The notes: generated from the letters alone by a model not told the origin. A stretch of DNA of 47,253 nucleotides from Polaribacter sp. (GCA_028336245.1 JAOKTT010000011.1:1-47253), one strand, 5' to 3'; positions 8,805 to 16,742 are shown, counted from the first letter of the stretch. Numbers and translations are program-made.

Positions 8805-8993
8805 ATGAAGAAAAAATACAAGTTCATCTTAATCCTATCAAATCTTGGATTGTTCTTTTTTATTTTAAATATATTTTCAGGAATTATTACATTTGAATAC
8901 GAAAATTCAAATGTAATAATTATTTCTATCTGTTGTTTGTTCAATTGTATTATTGCCATAATATCTGCAACTACCACTACTAAAAGTCCATAG
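8805..8993 (+). CDS. Small putative two-helix membrane protein (hypothetical)
   Basis: 62 codons starting with ATG after AAAGA. The product would have a basic N-terminus (MKKKYK), a hydrophobic helix FILILSNLGLFFFILNIF, a short polar turn FEYENSN and a second hydrophobic helix VIIISICCLFNCIIAIISA. I do not recognise a family. Coding status is uncertain because the polar turn is encoded by a 16-bp perfect inverted repeat (8882-8921), which either constrains the ORF or indicates that the DNA/RNA structure is the selected feature. Confidence 0.42.
   Translation: MKKKYKFILILSNLGLFFFILNIFSGIITFEYENSNVIIISICCLFNCIIAIISATTTTKSP
8882..8921. repeat. 16-bp perfect inverted repeat with 8-nt loop
   Basis: The left arm AATTATTACATTTGAA (8882-8897) is exactly complementary to the right arm TTCAAATGTAATAATT (8906-8921) across the loop TACGAAAA. 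There is no T-run directly after the right arm, so it is not a classical terminator. It lies wholly inside the 62-codon ORF. Confidence 0.85.
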
Positions 8994-8996
8994 TTT

Positions 8997-9030
8997 AATA
9001 CTGGGATAAAATCGATTTTAGTATTTTTTT
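8997..9030 (+). terminator. Possible terminator after the small ORF
   Basis: AATACT (8997-9002) pairs with AGTATT (9020-9025), enclosing the palindrome AAAATCGATTTT, and is followed by a run of T to 9030. The left side has a five-base GGGAT bulge, so the structure is imperfect. Confidence 0.35.
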
Positions 9031-9075
9031 ATTTCTATTTTAGTCGTTTCTAACAATATTTAAAAAATTATAAAG

Positions 9076-9438
9076 ATGCAAAAAAAGACCTTAGTTTTAG
9101 GTGCTTCAATAAAAGAAGAGCGCTATGCAAATAAAGCCGTGAAAAAACTAAGAGCAAATAATATCGATGTTGTGGCTGTGGGGTTGAGAAAAGGAGCGAT
9201 TGGAGATGTAGTTATTGAAACAGAAAAGTTGCGGTATCAGGACATTCATACGATTACGCTTTATTTGGGGCCTCAGCATCAAGAGGTCTATTTTGACTAC
9301 ATATTGAGCTTGCAACCCAAAAGAGTTCTTTTTAACCCGGGAACAGAGAACGCAGTATTGTTAGATTTACTGGAGGCGAATAGTATTGAAAGTGAAATTG
9401 CCTGTACCTTGGTTCTTTTAGCTACAAGACAATATTAG
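9076..9438 (+). CDS. CoA-binding domain protein
   Basis: 120 residues forming a single Rossmann-like CoA-binding domain (CoA_binding_2 type, YccU-like). It opens KTLVLGASIKEERYANKAVKKL, a nucleotide-binding GAS loop. The middle contains YLGPQHQEVYFDYILSLQPKRVLFNPGTEN, and it ends with the IACTLVLL strand, typical of the family. Binding of CoA is inferred from homology; the enzymatic role is unknown. It is cytosolic and single-gene. It is convergent with rnz, whose stop is 36 nt away. Confidence 0.85.
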   Translation: MQKKTLVLGASIKEERYANKAVKKLRANNIDVVAVGLRKGAIGDVVIETEKLRYQDIHTITLYLGPQHQEVYFDYILSLQPKRVLFNPGTENAVLLDLLEANSIESEIACTLVLLATRQY

Positions 9439-9474
9439 CAGATACTTAAGGTTTTCAATATAAATAATTGTTAG

Positions 9475-10389
9475 CTAGTTGATCGTAAAAATAACACCTG
9501 GTCTTGCCAAAGAAACATTTTTAAAAACACTTTCAGCTTCCTTTTGAAATAAAGAAGTGTCTGGATACCTTCCAGAATAATGTCCAATGACCAATTGGCC
9601 AACATTAGCTTCTTTTGCAATTTGTGCTGCTTCAACAGACGTTGAATGTTTAGTTTTTTTTGCTAACTCTTGTCGGTCGGCTAAAAAAGTAGCTTCGTGG
9701 TATAATAAATCAACATTTTTTATAATAGGAACGATGTCGGGTTTATAACTTGTATCGCTGCAAAAAGCAAAACTTAAGCTCTTTGAGGGTGCAATTGTTA
9801 TGGAGGAGTTTGAAATAACTTCACCCGAAGCTAGTTGCACATCTCTGCCTGCTTTGATATTTAAGTAATCTGCCTTGTCAATTTCTGGGTATCCGTTAAT
9901 ATTTAGCATGTTCAGTTTTCTAGGCTTTTCTTTTTCTTTAAATAAATAACCATTAGTATATACTCTATGTGTTAATGGTATGGTGTGCACGGTAACCTTT
10001 TTATCTTCGTAAATAAGTTCACTTTTTTTAGAAGACAATTCATGGAAAATCATACTAAATTTTGCATGGGATTCAGAAATTTTTAGCATTTGAAGGGTGG
10101 CTGCTTTAATTCCTTTGGGTCCAAAAATATGCATTTCTTTTTCTCTATTTAAAATACCATAGGTAGACAATAAGCCTACCAATCCATAAAAATGGTCACC
10201 GTGTAAGTGAGAAATAAATATATGATTTATCTTAGAAAACCCCACTTTATACTTGCGCATTTGACGCTGTGTTCCTTCACCGCAGTCGATTAAAAAGTGG
10301 TTGTTGTTAATCTCCAAATATTGTGAAGTTGGAAATGCATTTACACGAGGTGTTGCAGAATGACAACCTAGAATTGTAAGGTTGATCAT
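9475..10389 (-). CDS. rnz: Ribonuclease Z
   Basis: 304 residues, matching the short form of tRNase Z. The metallo-beta-lactamase zinc motif HLHGDH is at 61-66 (H61, H63, D65, H66), and the second metal region includes FCSDTSYKP and the HSTSVEAA exosite/H motif typical of RNase Z. It cleaves the 3' trailer from tRNA precursors. Its ATG overlaps the stop of the upstream T9SS-domain gene by four bases (ATGA-type coupling), so it is translated from the pyrR-pyrB-led transcript. Confidence 0.95.
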   Translation of the reverse strand: MINLTILGCHSATPRVNAFPTSQYLEINNNHFLIDCGEGTQRQMRKYKVGFSKINHIFISHLHGDHFYGLVGLLSTYGILNREKEMHIFGPKGIKAATLQMLKISESHAKFSMIFHELSSKKSELIYEDKKVTVHTIPLTHRVYTNGYLFKEKEKPRKLNMLNINGYPEIDKADYLNIKAGRDVQLASGEVISNSSITIAPSKSLSFAFCSDTSYKPDIVPIIKNVDLLYHEATFLADRQELAKKTKHSTSVEAAQIAKEANVGQLVIGHYSGRYPDTSLFQKEAESVFKNVSLARPGVIFTIN

Positions 10390-10706
10390 TGAATAACAAA
10401 CCGTTTAGAAATTAATATCTTGTTGTTTTGAATACTATAAAGATAGATCCCTGTTGCCAAATTGTTTTTATAAAAAGGAATTGTATTTACACCATTTTTT
10501 GCAGTATATTCTTTTTGAAAGACCGTTTTCCCTAATATATTACGTACCCTTAAAATAACGGAAGTTTCTTCTGAAGTATTAAAAGTGATTTTAGTTTCAT
10601 TTACAAATGGGTTGGGAGCGGTGGATAGATTTATAATGAGTATTTCTTGCGAAAACCCTTCAAAATAGAGCATTAAAAATAAAATAAAAAGTACTTTTTT
10701 AATCAT
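10386..10706 (-). CDS. Short T9SS type A sorting-domain protein without cargo
   Basis: 106 residues: a signal peptide of about 20 (MIKKVLFILFLMLYFEGFSQ) followed directly by an about 80-residue Por secretion C-terminal domain. The recognisable pieces are APNPF, a central VRNILGKTVF, LATGIYLYSI and a closing ISKRFVIQ. In normal T9SS substrates this domain follows a large cargo that is secreted or surface-anchored via LPS. Here there is no room for cargo. The gene sits between the STAS-like gene (10 nt) and rnz (4-nt overlap). Domain assignment is confident; function is not known. Confidence 0.85.
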   Translation of the reverse strand: MIKKVLFILFLMLYFEGFSQEILIINLSTAPNPFVNETKITFNTSEETSVILRVRNILGKTVFQKEYTAKNGVNTIPFYKNNLATGIYLYSIQNNKILISKRFVIQ

Positions 10707-10716
10707 TTTTTATGGT

Positions 10717-11049
10717 TTAAAATCCAAGAGATCTTTCAATAGCTTCCATTTCTAGAATATCTTCTGCTTCTTGCAAGGTGGGCACAATATTTATAGATTC
10801 TGCAAACATATCAATATTTACAACTGAGTTAATAATCACGAATGAAGTACCTTCTTCTTGTTTTTGCTCAGCGATGTTCAAAAATAAAGAAAACTCTTTA
10901 TTTTCAATGTTAATTTCTTCAGAAATTTGAAGCACTACATGTACCTTTTTAAATGCTTCTGCCATTTCGAAAAATGAACTTTGAAATGCTTTTAAGGAAT
11001 GTTCATTCGAAGAAATAAGAGTATACTTATCTTTTTTGTCAACTATCAT
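10717..11049 (-). CDS. Conserved STAS-like small protein (hypothetical)
   Basis: 110 residues, soluble, no signal peptide. The predicted pattern of alternating strands and helices (YTLISSNE, VHVVLQIS, FSLFLNIAEQ, TSFVIINSVV) and the end PTLQEAEDILEMEAIERSLGF resembles STAS/anti-sigma-antagonist proteins. I do not see a firm phosphorylatable Ser/Thr motif. Homologues next to rnz in flavobacteria are, from memory, sometimes mislabelled as ribonuclease Z, but it has none of the metal-binding His residues. It starts one base after the pyrB stop, indicating translational coupling. Confidence 0.7.
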   Translation of the reverse strand: MIVDKKDKYTLISSNEHSLKAFQSSFFEMAEAFKKVHVVLQISEEINIENKEFSLFLNIAEQKQEEGTSFVIINSVVNIDMFAESINIVPTLQEAEDILEMEAIERSLGF

Positions 11050-11050
11050 C

Positions 11051-11980
11051 TTATCTTTTTATTTGTTGTGCTAACAAATAGATCACCGCCATTCTAACTG
11101 CAACGCCATTTTCTACTTGATTTAAAATAATAGAATCATTAGAATCCGCAACATCACTTGAAATCTCTACACCTCTATTTATGGGGCCTGGATGCATGAT
11201 TACTATCTTTTTTCCGAGGCTGTCTAAAATTTCTTGGTTTATTCCAAAAAGCTGGGTGTATTCTCTCGTTGAAGGAAAATATTTAATATCCATTCTTTCG
11301 TGTTGTACACGCAGAACATTGGCCACATCGCACCATTCTAGTGCTTTTTTTAAGTTGGTTTCAACTTGTACGCCCAAGCTTGAAATGTATTTAGGAATTA
11401 AGGTTGTGGGGCCACAAACCTTTACTTCTGCTCCCTGTAGTTGTAGTGCGAAAATATTAGAGAGTGCAACCCTTGAGTGTAAAACATCTCCAATAATTAC
11501 TATTCTTTTACCTTTTACAGTTCCTAGTTTTTCTCTTATAGAATAGGAGTCTAACAGTGCTTGGGTTGGATGCTCGTGTGTACCATCACCAGCATTTATG
11601 ATTTTTGCATTCACATGCTTGGAAAGAAAAACGCCAGCACCAACATTTCCATGACGCATGACAACAATGTCTACTTTCATGGCTAAAATATTATTTACGG
11701 TGTCTATTAAAGTTTCACCTTTTTTTACAGAGGATTGGTTGGCAGAAAAGTTAATGACATCTGCCGAAAGTCTTTTTTCTGCCAGTTCGAAGCTTAGTTT
11801 TGTTCGAGTGCTATTTTCGAAAAATAAATTAGCAATGGTAATATCTCTTAAGGAAGGTACCTTTTTAATAGGTCTATTGATTACTTCTTTAAAATGATCA
11901 GCAGTTTTAAAGATAACATCAATGTCATTAGGCTTTAAGTACTTAATACCTAGTAAATGTTCCACGCTTAATTCTGACAC
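11051..11980 (-). CDS. pyrB: Aspartate carbamoyltransferase catalytic subunit
   Basis: 309 residues, the usual length of the ATCase catalytic chain. The carbamoyl-phosphate loop FENSTRTKLSF is at 54-64 (S57-T58-R59-T60). Further hallmarks are HEHPTQALLDSYSI, the Asp-binding region VLRVQHER, and the C-terminal HPGPINRGVEI. It makes N-carbamoyl-aspartate in pyrimidine synthesis. No pyrI regulatory gene is nearby. It follows pyrR by 68 nt and precedes the STAS-like gene by one base. Confidence 0.97.
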   Translation of the reverse strand: MSELSVEHLLGIKYLKPNDIDVIFKTADHFKEVINRPIKKVPSLRDITIANLFFENSTRTKLSFELAEKRLSADVINFSANQSSVKKGETLIDTVNNILAMKVDIVVMRHGNVGAGVFLSKHVNAKIINAGDGTHEHPTQALLDSYSIREKLGTVKGKRIVIIGDVLHSRVALSNIFALQLQGAEVKVCGPTTLIPKYISSLGVQVETNLKKALEWCDVANVLRVQHERMDIKYFPSTREYTQLFGINQEILDSLGKKIVIMHPGPINRGVEISSDVADSNDSIILNQVENGVAVRMAVIYLLAQQIKR

Positions 11981-12048
11981 ATCAAAGATTTTAAGTTAGA
12001 TATTTTGTTAATTTTCTTCATTTTACTTTTAAAATTTCTTTAAAAAAC

Positions 12049-12588
12049 TTATTTAAGTTTTATAAAAACGGCATCTTTTTTATGAGTTTCTTTCCAGGTA
12101 ACTAAAACTCTTTCCTCGTTAATAGCGTCTACTTGTCTACCTTTGTAATTTGGCTGTATAGGCAGATGTCTGCTAAATCGGCGATCTATTAAAACTAACA
12201 ATTCTATATTTTCTGGCCTACCATAAGATTGAATTGCCGAAAGTGCTGCTCTAATACTCCTTCCAGAGAAAAGAACATCATCAATAAGAACAACTTTTTT
12301 GTCTTCAATAAGGAAATTCATTTCTGAGGTTTCGGCTGCAAGTGGCGTATCTTTTCGTCTAAAATCATCTCTGTAAAAAGTAATATCTAAAAGACCTAAT
12401 TCCAAGTTCTTAATGTGATATTCTTTCTTTAGTAATTCAGCCAATCTTCGGGCCAAGTATGAGCCCCTCGGTTGTAAACCAATTAATACCGTATTAGAAA
12501 AATCATGATGATTTTCGATTAGCTCGCAAGCCAGTCGATGTAGAATAATTTCAATATCTTTTGAGTTCAATAAGGTTTTTCTGCTCAT
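12049..12588 (-). CDS. pyrR: Bifunctional pyr operon regulator / uracil phosphoribosyltransferase PyrR
   Basis: 179 residues, the normal PyrR length. The PRPP-binding loop VVLIDDVLFSGRSIRAA is at about 99-115, and the family features IGLQPRGSYLARRL and DITFYRDD are present. PyrR binds pyr mRNA with UMP in Firmicutes and has UPRTase activity. Here the predicted start site leaves only about 30 nt of leader before its own ATG, so a long attenuator upstream is not seen; see findings. It is the first gene of the pyrR-pyrB-STAS-T9SS-rnz run. Confidence 0.95.
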   Translation of the reverse strand: MSRKTLLNSKDIEIILHRLACELIENHHDFSNTVLIGLQPRGSYLARRLAELLKKEYHIKNLELGLLDITFYRDDFRRKDTPLAAETSEMNFLIEDKKVVLIDDVLFSGRSIRAALSAIQSYGRPENIELLVLIDRRFSRHLPIQPNYKGRQVDAINEERVLVTWKETHKKDAVFIKLK

Positions 12589-12983
12589 TAGATTGCTACC
12601 AATTTAGGCTGATAGTTATTGAAAATCAAAATTAGCTTAAATTTATGTAGGCACAAAATTATTCTTTAGGAAATAACAAGGTGTCCGAATATAAACAGGT
12701 GCCTAGAAAAAAAACAAATTTTGAAAACAGCTTTGCAGAATGTTATTCTAAGTAAGTAGATGAAATGATTTATTTAGGTCTAAAAAAATTAAAAATAAGG
12801 TATGATTGGCAATGTTTATAAACGGATTTTAGAAAAGTGATCTAAAAGAAGGCTAATGTGTTTGTTCTATGCTATATAGTAATAGCCCTATTTGTTAACT
12901 AAATTGTTGAAAACAAAAAGAGCAGTGCTAAATGCAACCATAGAGTTTTAGTACCTTTAAGTAACAGTTCAAATCTCATAGTT
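12589..12983. other. 395-nt divergent intergenic region between pyrR and the TPR gene
   Basis: Contains a strong minus-strand promoter for pyrR (12627-12657). For the plus-strand TPR gene only a partial -7-like TACCTTTA is seen near 12950, without a clear -33 element. The middle is AT-rich. I found no small gene, RNA gene or repeat that I can support. Confidence 0.5.
12627..12657 (-). promoter_or_regulatory. Near-perfect Bacteroidota promoter of the pyrR operon
   Basis: On the minus strand TTTG (12657-12654) is followed after exactly 19 nt by TAATTTTG (12634-12627), an exact match to the TTTG-N19-TAnnTTTG consensus of the Bacteroidota primary sigma factor. A start about 7 nt downstream would give a leader of about 30 nt before the pyrR ATG. 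Confidence 0.75.
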
Positions 12984-14354
12984 ATGTCTCTATTAAAATT
13001 TGAATCCATGCTTAAAACCAACAATGTCTATTTTTTTGATTTGTCTGAGTTTGAAGAAATCATTATTCACTATTTAGATACGGGTAAAATATCTTTAGCA
13101 AAAAAAGCAATAAAGTTGGGGTTGGAACAACACCCACAGTCTATTGATTTAAAATTGTTAATGGTGGAGTCCTATCTTATTGAAAATGAGGTTGAAAAAG
13201 CATCGAGATTATTAAAAAAAATTGAGTTAATAGCCCCAGATAATGAGGAGGTTTTTATTCAAAAAGCCACGATTAATTCCAAAAAAGGCTTTCATAAGGA
13301 AGCCATCGTAAACTTGCAAAAAGCGCTTTCTTACACAGATGATAAGATAGATATTTGGTCTTTGATGGGCATGGAGTATTTATACTTAGAAGACTTCAAA
13401 AAAGCCAGAATAAGTTTTATAAACTGTATAGAAGCCGACTATGAGGATTACGCTGCGTTGTATAATATTGTGTATTGTTTTGATATGCAAAAGCAGCATA
13501 AAGAAGCGATACAGTATTTGATTTCTTATATTGATATTAATCCGTATTGTGAAGTTGCTTGGCACCAATTAGGCAGACAGTACTTTGTTATGGAAAATTA
13601 TAAAGAAGCCTTAACTGCTTTTGACTACGCTGTTTTAATTGATGAATCTTTTTTGGGAGGCTACTTAGAGAAAGCAAAGACCTTAGAACAATTAAGCAAC
13701 TACCAAGAAGCGATAGAGAATTATTTAATTACGTTAGAATTAGACGACCCTACAGCTTTTGTATACTTGAGAGTTGGCGAGTGCTACGAGAAACTTGAAA
13801 AATTAGATACCGCTATTTCTTATTATCAAAAATCGGTGCATGAAGACCCTTTGTTAGAAAAAGGATGGATTCTCTTAACCAATATTTATTGTGATCAAAA
13901 AAATTATCAAAAAGCTGCGTATTATGTTGCAAAAGCCTTAAAGATTGATGAAGATAATGCGCTTTACTGGAGGCGCTATGCTGAAATAAATCTGCGACTT
14001 AGTTTTTTTGAAGAGGCTGTTACGGGGTTTAGTACTTGTTTGAAATTAGGAGATACTTCTCCAGAAATTTATATGGGCCTGACAGATGTTTTGTCGTTTT
14101 TAGGAAAATTTAATGATGCTTTAAAGGTTTTATTAAAAGCTCAAAAAACATACCAAAATTTTGCAGAATTAGAGTATCGATTTGTGGGATTGTTTTTTTT
14201 GTTAGACAAAGAAAAATATGCCTTTACCCATTTAATAAACGGTATGAAAATCGATTATGAGCATCACCTCATTTTAAATGAACTATACCCAACGGTGTAT
14301 GAAAACAAAAAAATACAAAAACTTTTGACTATTCATAAAAAATCTAAAGAGTAA
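12984..14354 (+). CDS. Tetratricopeptide repeat protein
   Basis: 456 residues built almost wholly of TPR-type helix pairs. About ten 34-residue units can be read, for example AWHQLGRQYFVMENYKEALTAFDYAVLIDE and its neighbours, with the W/L-G-Y-A-F-A-P pattern. There is no signal peptide or membrane segment, so it is probably a cytosolic protein-interaction scaffold. It is conserved in flavobacteria as far as I recall, with no established partner. Start ATG 12984; two more in-frame ATGs lie within the first ten codons, so the exact start is not settled. A strong hairpin follows the stop. Confidence 0.88.
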   Translation: MSLLKFESMLKTNNVYFFDLSEFEEIIIHYLDTGKISLAKKAIKLGLEQHPQSIDLKLLMVESYLIENEVEKASRLLKKIELIAPDNEEVFIQKATINSKKGFHKEAIVNLQKALSYTDDKIDIWSLMGMEYLYLEDFKKARISFINCIEADYEDYAALYNIVYCFDMQKQHKEAIQYLISYIDINPYCEVAWHQLGRQYFVMENYKEALTAFDYAVLIDESFLGGYLEKAKTLEQLSNYQEAIENYLITLELDDPTAFVYLRVGECYEKLEKLDTAISYYQKSVHEDPLLEKGWILLTNIYCDQKNYQKAAYYVAKALKIDEDNALYWRRYAEINLRLSFFEEAVTGFSTCLKLGDTSPEIYMGLTDVLSFLGKFNDALKVLLKAQKTYQNFAELEYRFVGLFFLLDKEKYAFTHLINGMKIDYEHHLILNELYPTVYENKKIQKLLTIHKKSKE

Positions 14355-14364
14355 CTGTGGTTAA

Positions 14365-14402
14365 TTTAAAAGATCTAAATTTTAGAATTTAGATCTTTTA
14401 AA
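14365..14402. terminator. 17-bp hairpin terminator between convergent genes
   Basis: TTTAAAAGATCTAAATT (14365-14381) and AATTTAGATCTTTTAAA (14386-14402) are perfectly complementary across a TTAG tetraloop, 10 nt after the TPR stop. The AT-rich ends supply U-rich transcript on both strands, so it may terminate the TPR gene and the opposing 14438-14650 gene. Confidence 0.7.
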
Positions 14403-14437
14403 AGGCACTATTATCGCTTTTTTCTAATTAGATGCTC

Positions 14438-14650
14438 TTACTGTACTTTGTTTTTTAGATTGTTTATCTTCTTATTTTGAAGATTATCATCTCTGGTTAT
14501 TTGTTCGAGGATAAGGCCTTGAGAAGCGCACTTTAAAATACTGTTTTTTATAGGGGTGTAGTGCTCTGACTTTTCATGAACATACATATTTGTTATCAAG
14601 GAAAATAAGGAAATGAAAACTGCTAATAAAATTTTTAAGAAAACAAGCAT
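14438..14650 (-). CDS. Small membrane-anchored hypothetical protein
   Basis: Starting at ATG 14650 gives 70 residues: a hydrophobic N-terminal helix MLVFLKILLAVFISLFSLI followed by a polar, Lys/Asn-rich tail with one cysteine. An upstream TTG at 14695 would add 15 residues, but that stretch runs through an 18-bp perfect palindrome (14677-14694), so I prefer the ATG. No family is recognised. It lies about 100 nt downstream of the PspC-domain gene on the same strand and may be the last gene of that unit or independently expressed from the palindrome region. Confidence 0.45.
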   Translation of the reverse strand: MLVFLKILLAVFISLFSLITNMYVHEKSEHYTPIKNSILKCASQGLILEQITRDDNLQNKKINNLKNKVQ

Positions 14651-14676
14651 TTTGAAATAGGGTTTTAGTGTTTTTA

Positions 14677-14694
14677 TGAGTCTGTACAGACTCA
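14677..14694. promoter_or_regulatory. 18-bp perfect palindrome, possible operator
   Basis: TGAGTCTGTACAGACTCA reads identically on both strands. It ends 27 nt upstream of the preferred start of the small membrane gene. There is no adjoining T-run, so it looks like a dimeric-regulator site rather than a terminator. Confidence 0.55.
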
Positions 14695-14754
14695 ATTCCT
14701 TAGGACATAAGGAAAATATGTTTTTAGGTCTTAAAATATTTGCTCTCCTTTGAT

Positions 14755-16395
14755 TTATCTAGAGCAATCTGTGCATTTTAGAACGGTATTGGTCATTTTA
14801 AAGTGATGGTTTACCATATCATCGTCATACATATTTGTTTTATTTTTCACATTACTTAAGAAGTTCTTCACAGAATTGTCTAAATAAACATTCGTTCCTT
14901 TTGGTACATAGATCGTAATATCTATTTCCTCATCTTTAAAAACATTTTTTAAATCAGATAGAAAGAAGGCATCTAAAATTAAATTATTTTCTTGAACGCT
15001 ATATAGGTATTGCATTTCTTTAGCACTTTTTCGTGCCTCTGAACTGCTTGCCGCATAAGATGTTTTTTGAATAATGATGTATGCAGTATTGGTGGTACTC
15101 CTTTTAATATCTAAATGAATATCATTGGTGTAAATTAATGGGACGCCCCCTACATTTACTTTATGCCTTCTAGAATTTCTTCTTAAGTTATGTTGATAAT
15201 AGATCGCATCGTCATTCCGCATTTTTAAAACGAGGGTATCACTTGCAATAATTTTTAAAGGATTTTTCTGCACAGAGTGCCCAAAATTTGAATGATTGGT
15301 TCCAAACTCTACCGCCGTAAAAATTATAATTAGTAAAGCAATAAACCAGATCCCCAAGAGGGTTAAAGAAGCTGTTTTACTAAACCTTTTTAGATTACTA
15401 GATAGGATGCGAAGTCCCAATACTAATAATATTAAAAATGGGATTCCGATCAACGTGAGAAGGGATATTGTTAATAGCCAGCGGGGTATTGTGGCAGCGA
15501 AGAAGAAGTCGGGGTAGTGGATGAAATTACTTTCAATATTTAAGAACTCAAAACTTCCAATAGAAAATGCTCCAATAATTAGAAATAAAATAACAGCAGC
15601 AGCTAGAAAAATTAAAATAATTGCAATGAATTTTCTAAATATTTTAAAGAAAACTCGGATTATTTTTTCAACTGTATGTATGAAATCTTGTAGGCCGTTA
15701 TTTTTTTTCCTTTTTCCCGAGAAGGTTTGACCCATTTTTTCTGAAAATTCGTTGGCGCCATCTTTTATCTTCTCAGAGGCATGGTTAGCAGCATTTCTAA
15801 AACTTTCTGATACATTTGTAAATTCTTCCCGAATCTTTTTCTCTATATTATCAATATTTACAGCCTCGCCCTCCATTTGTAGTTTTTCAGCGGTGGTTTT
15901 AGCTTCTGGCAATAAAATCCATAGGATGATATAAATTAGTATTCCAAACCCCGCACTAAAAAATAAAGCCAACAGGCCTAAACGAATCCAGATAGTATCC
16001 ACATCAAAATAATGTGCAATTCCTGAAGCAACACCTCCCAAGAACTTGTCATCACCATCTCTAAATAATTTTTTCCCTGAAATATTATTTTTAGTTTGAG
16101 AAAAAGTAGTCTTTGAATAGGGTTCCTCGGCCTCTGAATAATCTTCTGGCTGTCCCATAATTACAATAATATCTTCGATATTACCTTCACTCACAACTTG
16201 TCTCGAATCTGTAATTTTTTCAGTTAGCAACTCACTAATGCGTGCTTCAATATCGGCAATAATTTCATTTTTTCCTTGTGAATCATCGCTCAAGGACTTA
16301 GAAATTGACGCTAAGTATTTTCTAAGTTTTTGATACGCAATTTCATCGATATGAAAAAAGAATCCTCCGAGGTTGATATTTATTGTTTTATTCAT
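14755..16395 (-). CDS. PspC domain-containing membrane protein
   Basis: 546 residues. Residues about 1-100 form a cytosolic helical region with ISELLTEKI and IEDIIVIMGQPEDYSE. A PspC domain follows (about 108-165): KKLFRDGDDKFLGGVASGIAHYFDVDTIWIRL plus a long hydrophobic helix. Further hydrophobic segments lie at about 245-275, 300-325 and 335-360. A C-terminal extracytoplasmic part of about 180 residues ends in KCTDCSR. PspC proteins sense or respond to envelope stress. The start overlaps the PadR stop by 8 nt, so it is PadR-coupled. The layout DUF4870-PadR-PspC is familiar from flavobacteria. Confidence 0.9.
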   Translation of the reverse strand: MNKTININLGGFFFHIDEIAYQKLRKYLASISKSLSDDSQGKNEIIADIEARISELLTEKITDSRQVVSEGNIEDIIVIMGQPEDYSEAEEPYSKTTFSQTKNNISGKKLFRDGDDKFLGGVASGIAHYFDVDTIWIRLGLLALFFSAGFGILIYIILWILLPEAKTTAEKLQMEGEAVNIDNIEKKIREEFTNVSESFRNAANHASEKIKDGANEFSEKMGQTFSGKRKKNNGLQDFIHTVEKIIRVFFKIFRKFIAIILIFLAAAVILFLIIGAFSIGSFEFLNIESNFIHYPDFFFAATIPRWLLTISLLTLIGIPFLILLVLGLRILSSNLKRFSKTASLTLLGIWFIALLIIIFTAVEFGTNHSNFGHSVQKNPLKIIASDTLVLKMRNDDAIYYQHNLRRNSRRHKVNVGGVPLIYTNDIHLDIKRSTTNTAYIIIQKTSYAASSSEARKSAKEMQYLYSVQENNLILDAFFLSDLKNVFKDEEIDITIYVPKGTNVYLDNSVKNFLSNVKNKTNMYDDDMVNHHFKMTNTVLKCTDCSR

Positions 16396-16732
16396 TTGTA
16401 GCTGTTTTTGTACTCGTTACTTGGTGAACTGCGTTTACTAAATTGTTCCAGGTGCTATCCAACTCTGTTATAAATAGGGCGCCATTTTCTGTTAATACAT
16501 AATATTTTCTTGGGGGTCCAGAGGTAGATTCTTCCCACCGATATGTTAGTAACCCTGCATTTTTTAGTCGCGTTAATAAAGGATAAATAGTGCCTTCCAC
16601 GACAATCATTTCAGCACTCTTTAAAGTCGAAATAATTTCAGAGGTATAAGCGTCACCATTTTTTAAGATGGATAGTATACAATACTCTAAAACACCTTTT
16701 CGCATCTGTGCTTTTGTATTCTCTATCTTCAT
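16388..16732 (-). CDS. PadR family transcriptional regulator
   Basis: 114 residues, the PadR core length. A winged helix-turn-helix is visible: MRKGVLEYCILSILKNGDAYTSEIISTL, then EGTIYPLLTRLKNAGLLTYRWEES, and the wing GPPRKYYVLTENG, which is the family's most conserved stretch. The remaining C-terminal helix serves dimerisation. PadR proteins usually repress the operon they sit in. It lies between DUF4870 (10 nt) and PspC (8-nt overlap), so it probably controls both; a palindromic candidate site is at 17233-17248. Confidence 0.94.
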   Translation of the reverse strand: MKIENTKAQMRKGVLEYCILSILKNGDAYTSEIISTLKSAEMIVVEGTIYPLLTRLKNAGLLTYRWEESTSGPPRKYYVLTENGALFITELDSTWNNLVNAVHQVTSTKTATNE

Positions 16733-16742
16733 TGCGTCGTAA

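Noticed and set aside
11181..11546. A 121-codon frame antisense to pyrB
   Set aside because: The opposite frame is the intact, motif-complete pyrB; no homologous character is visible here.
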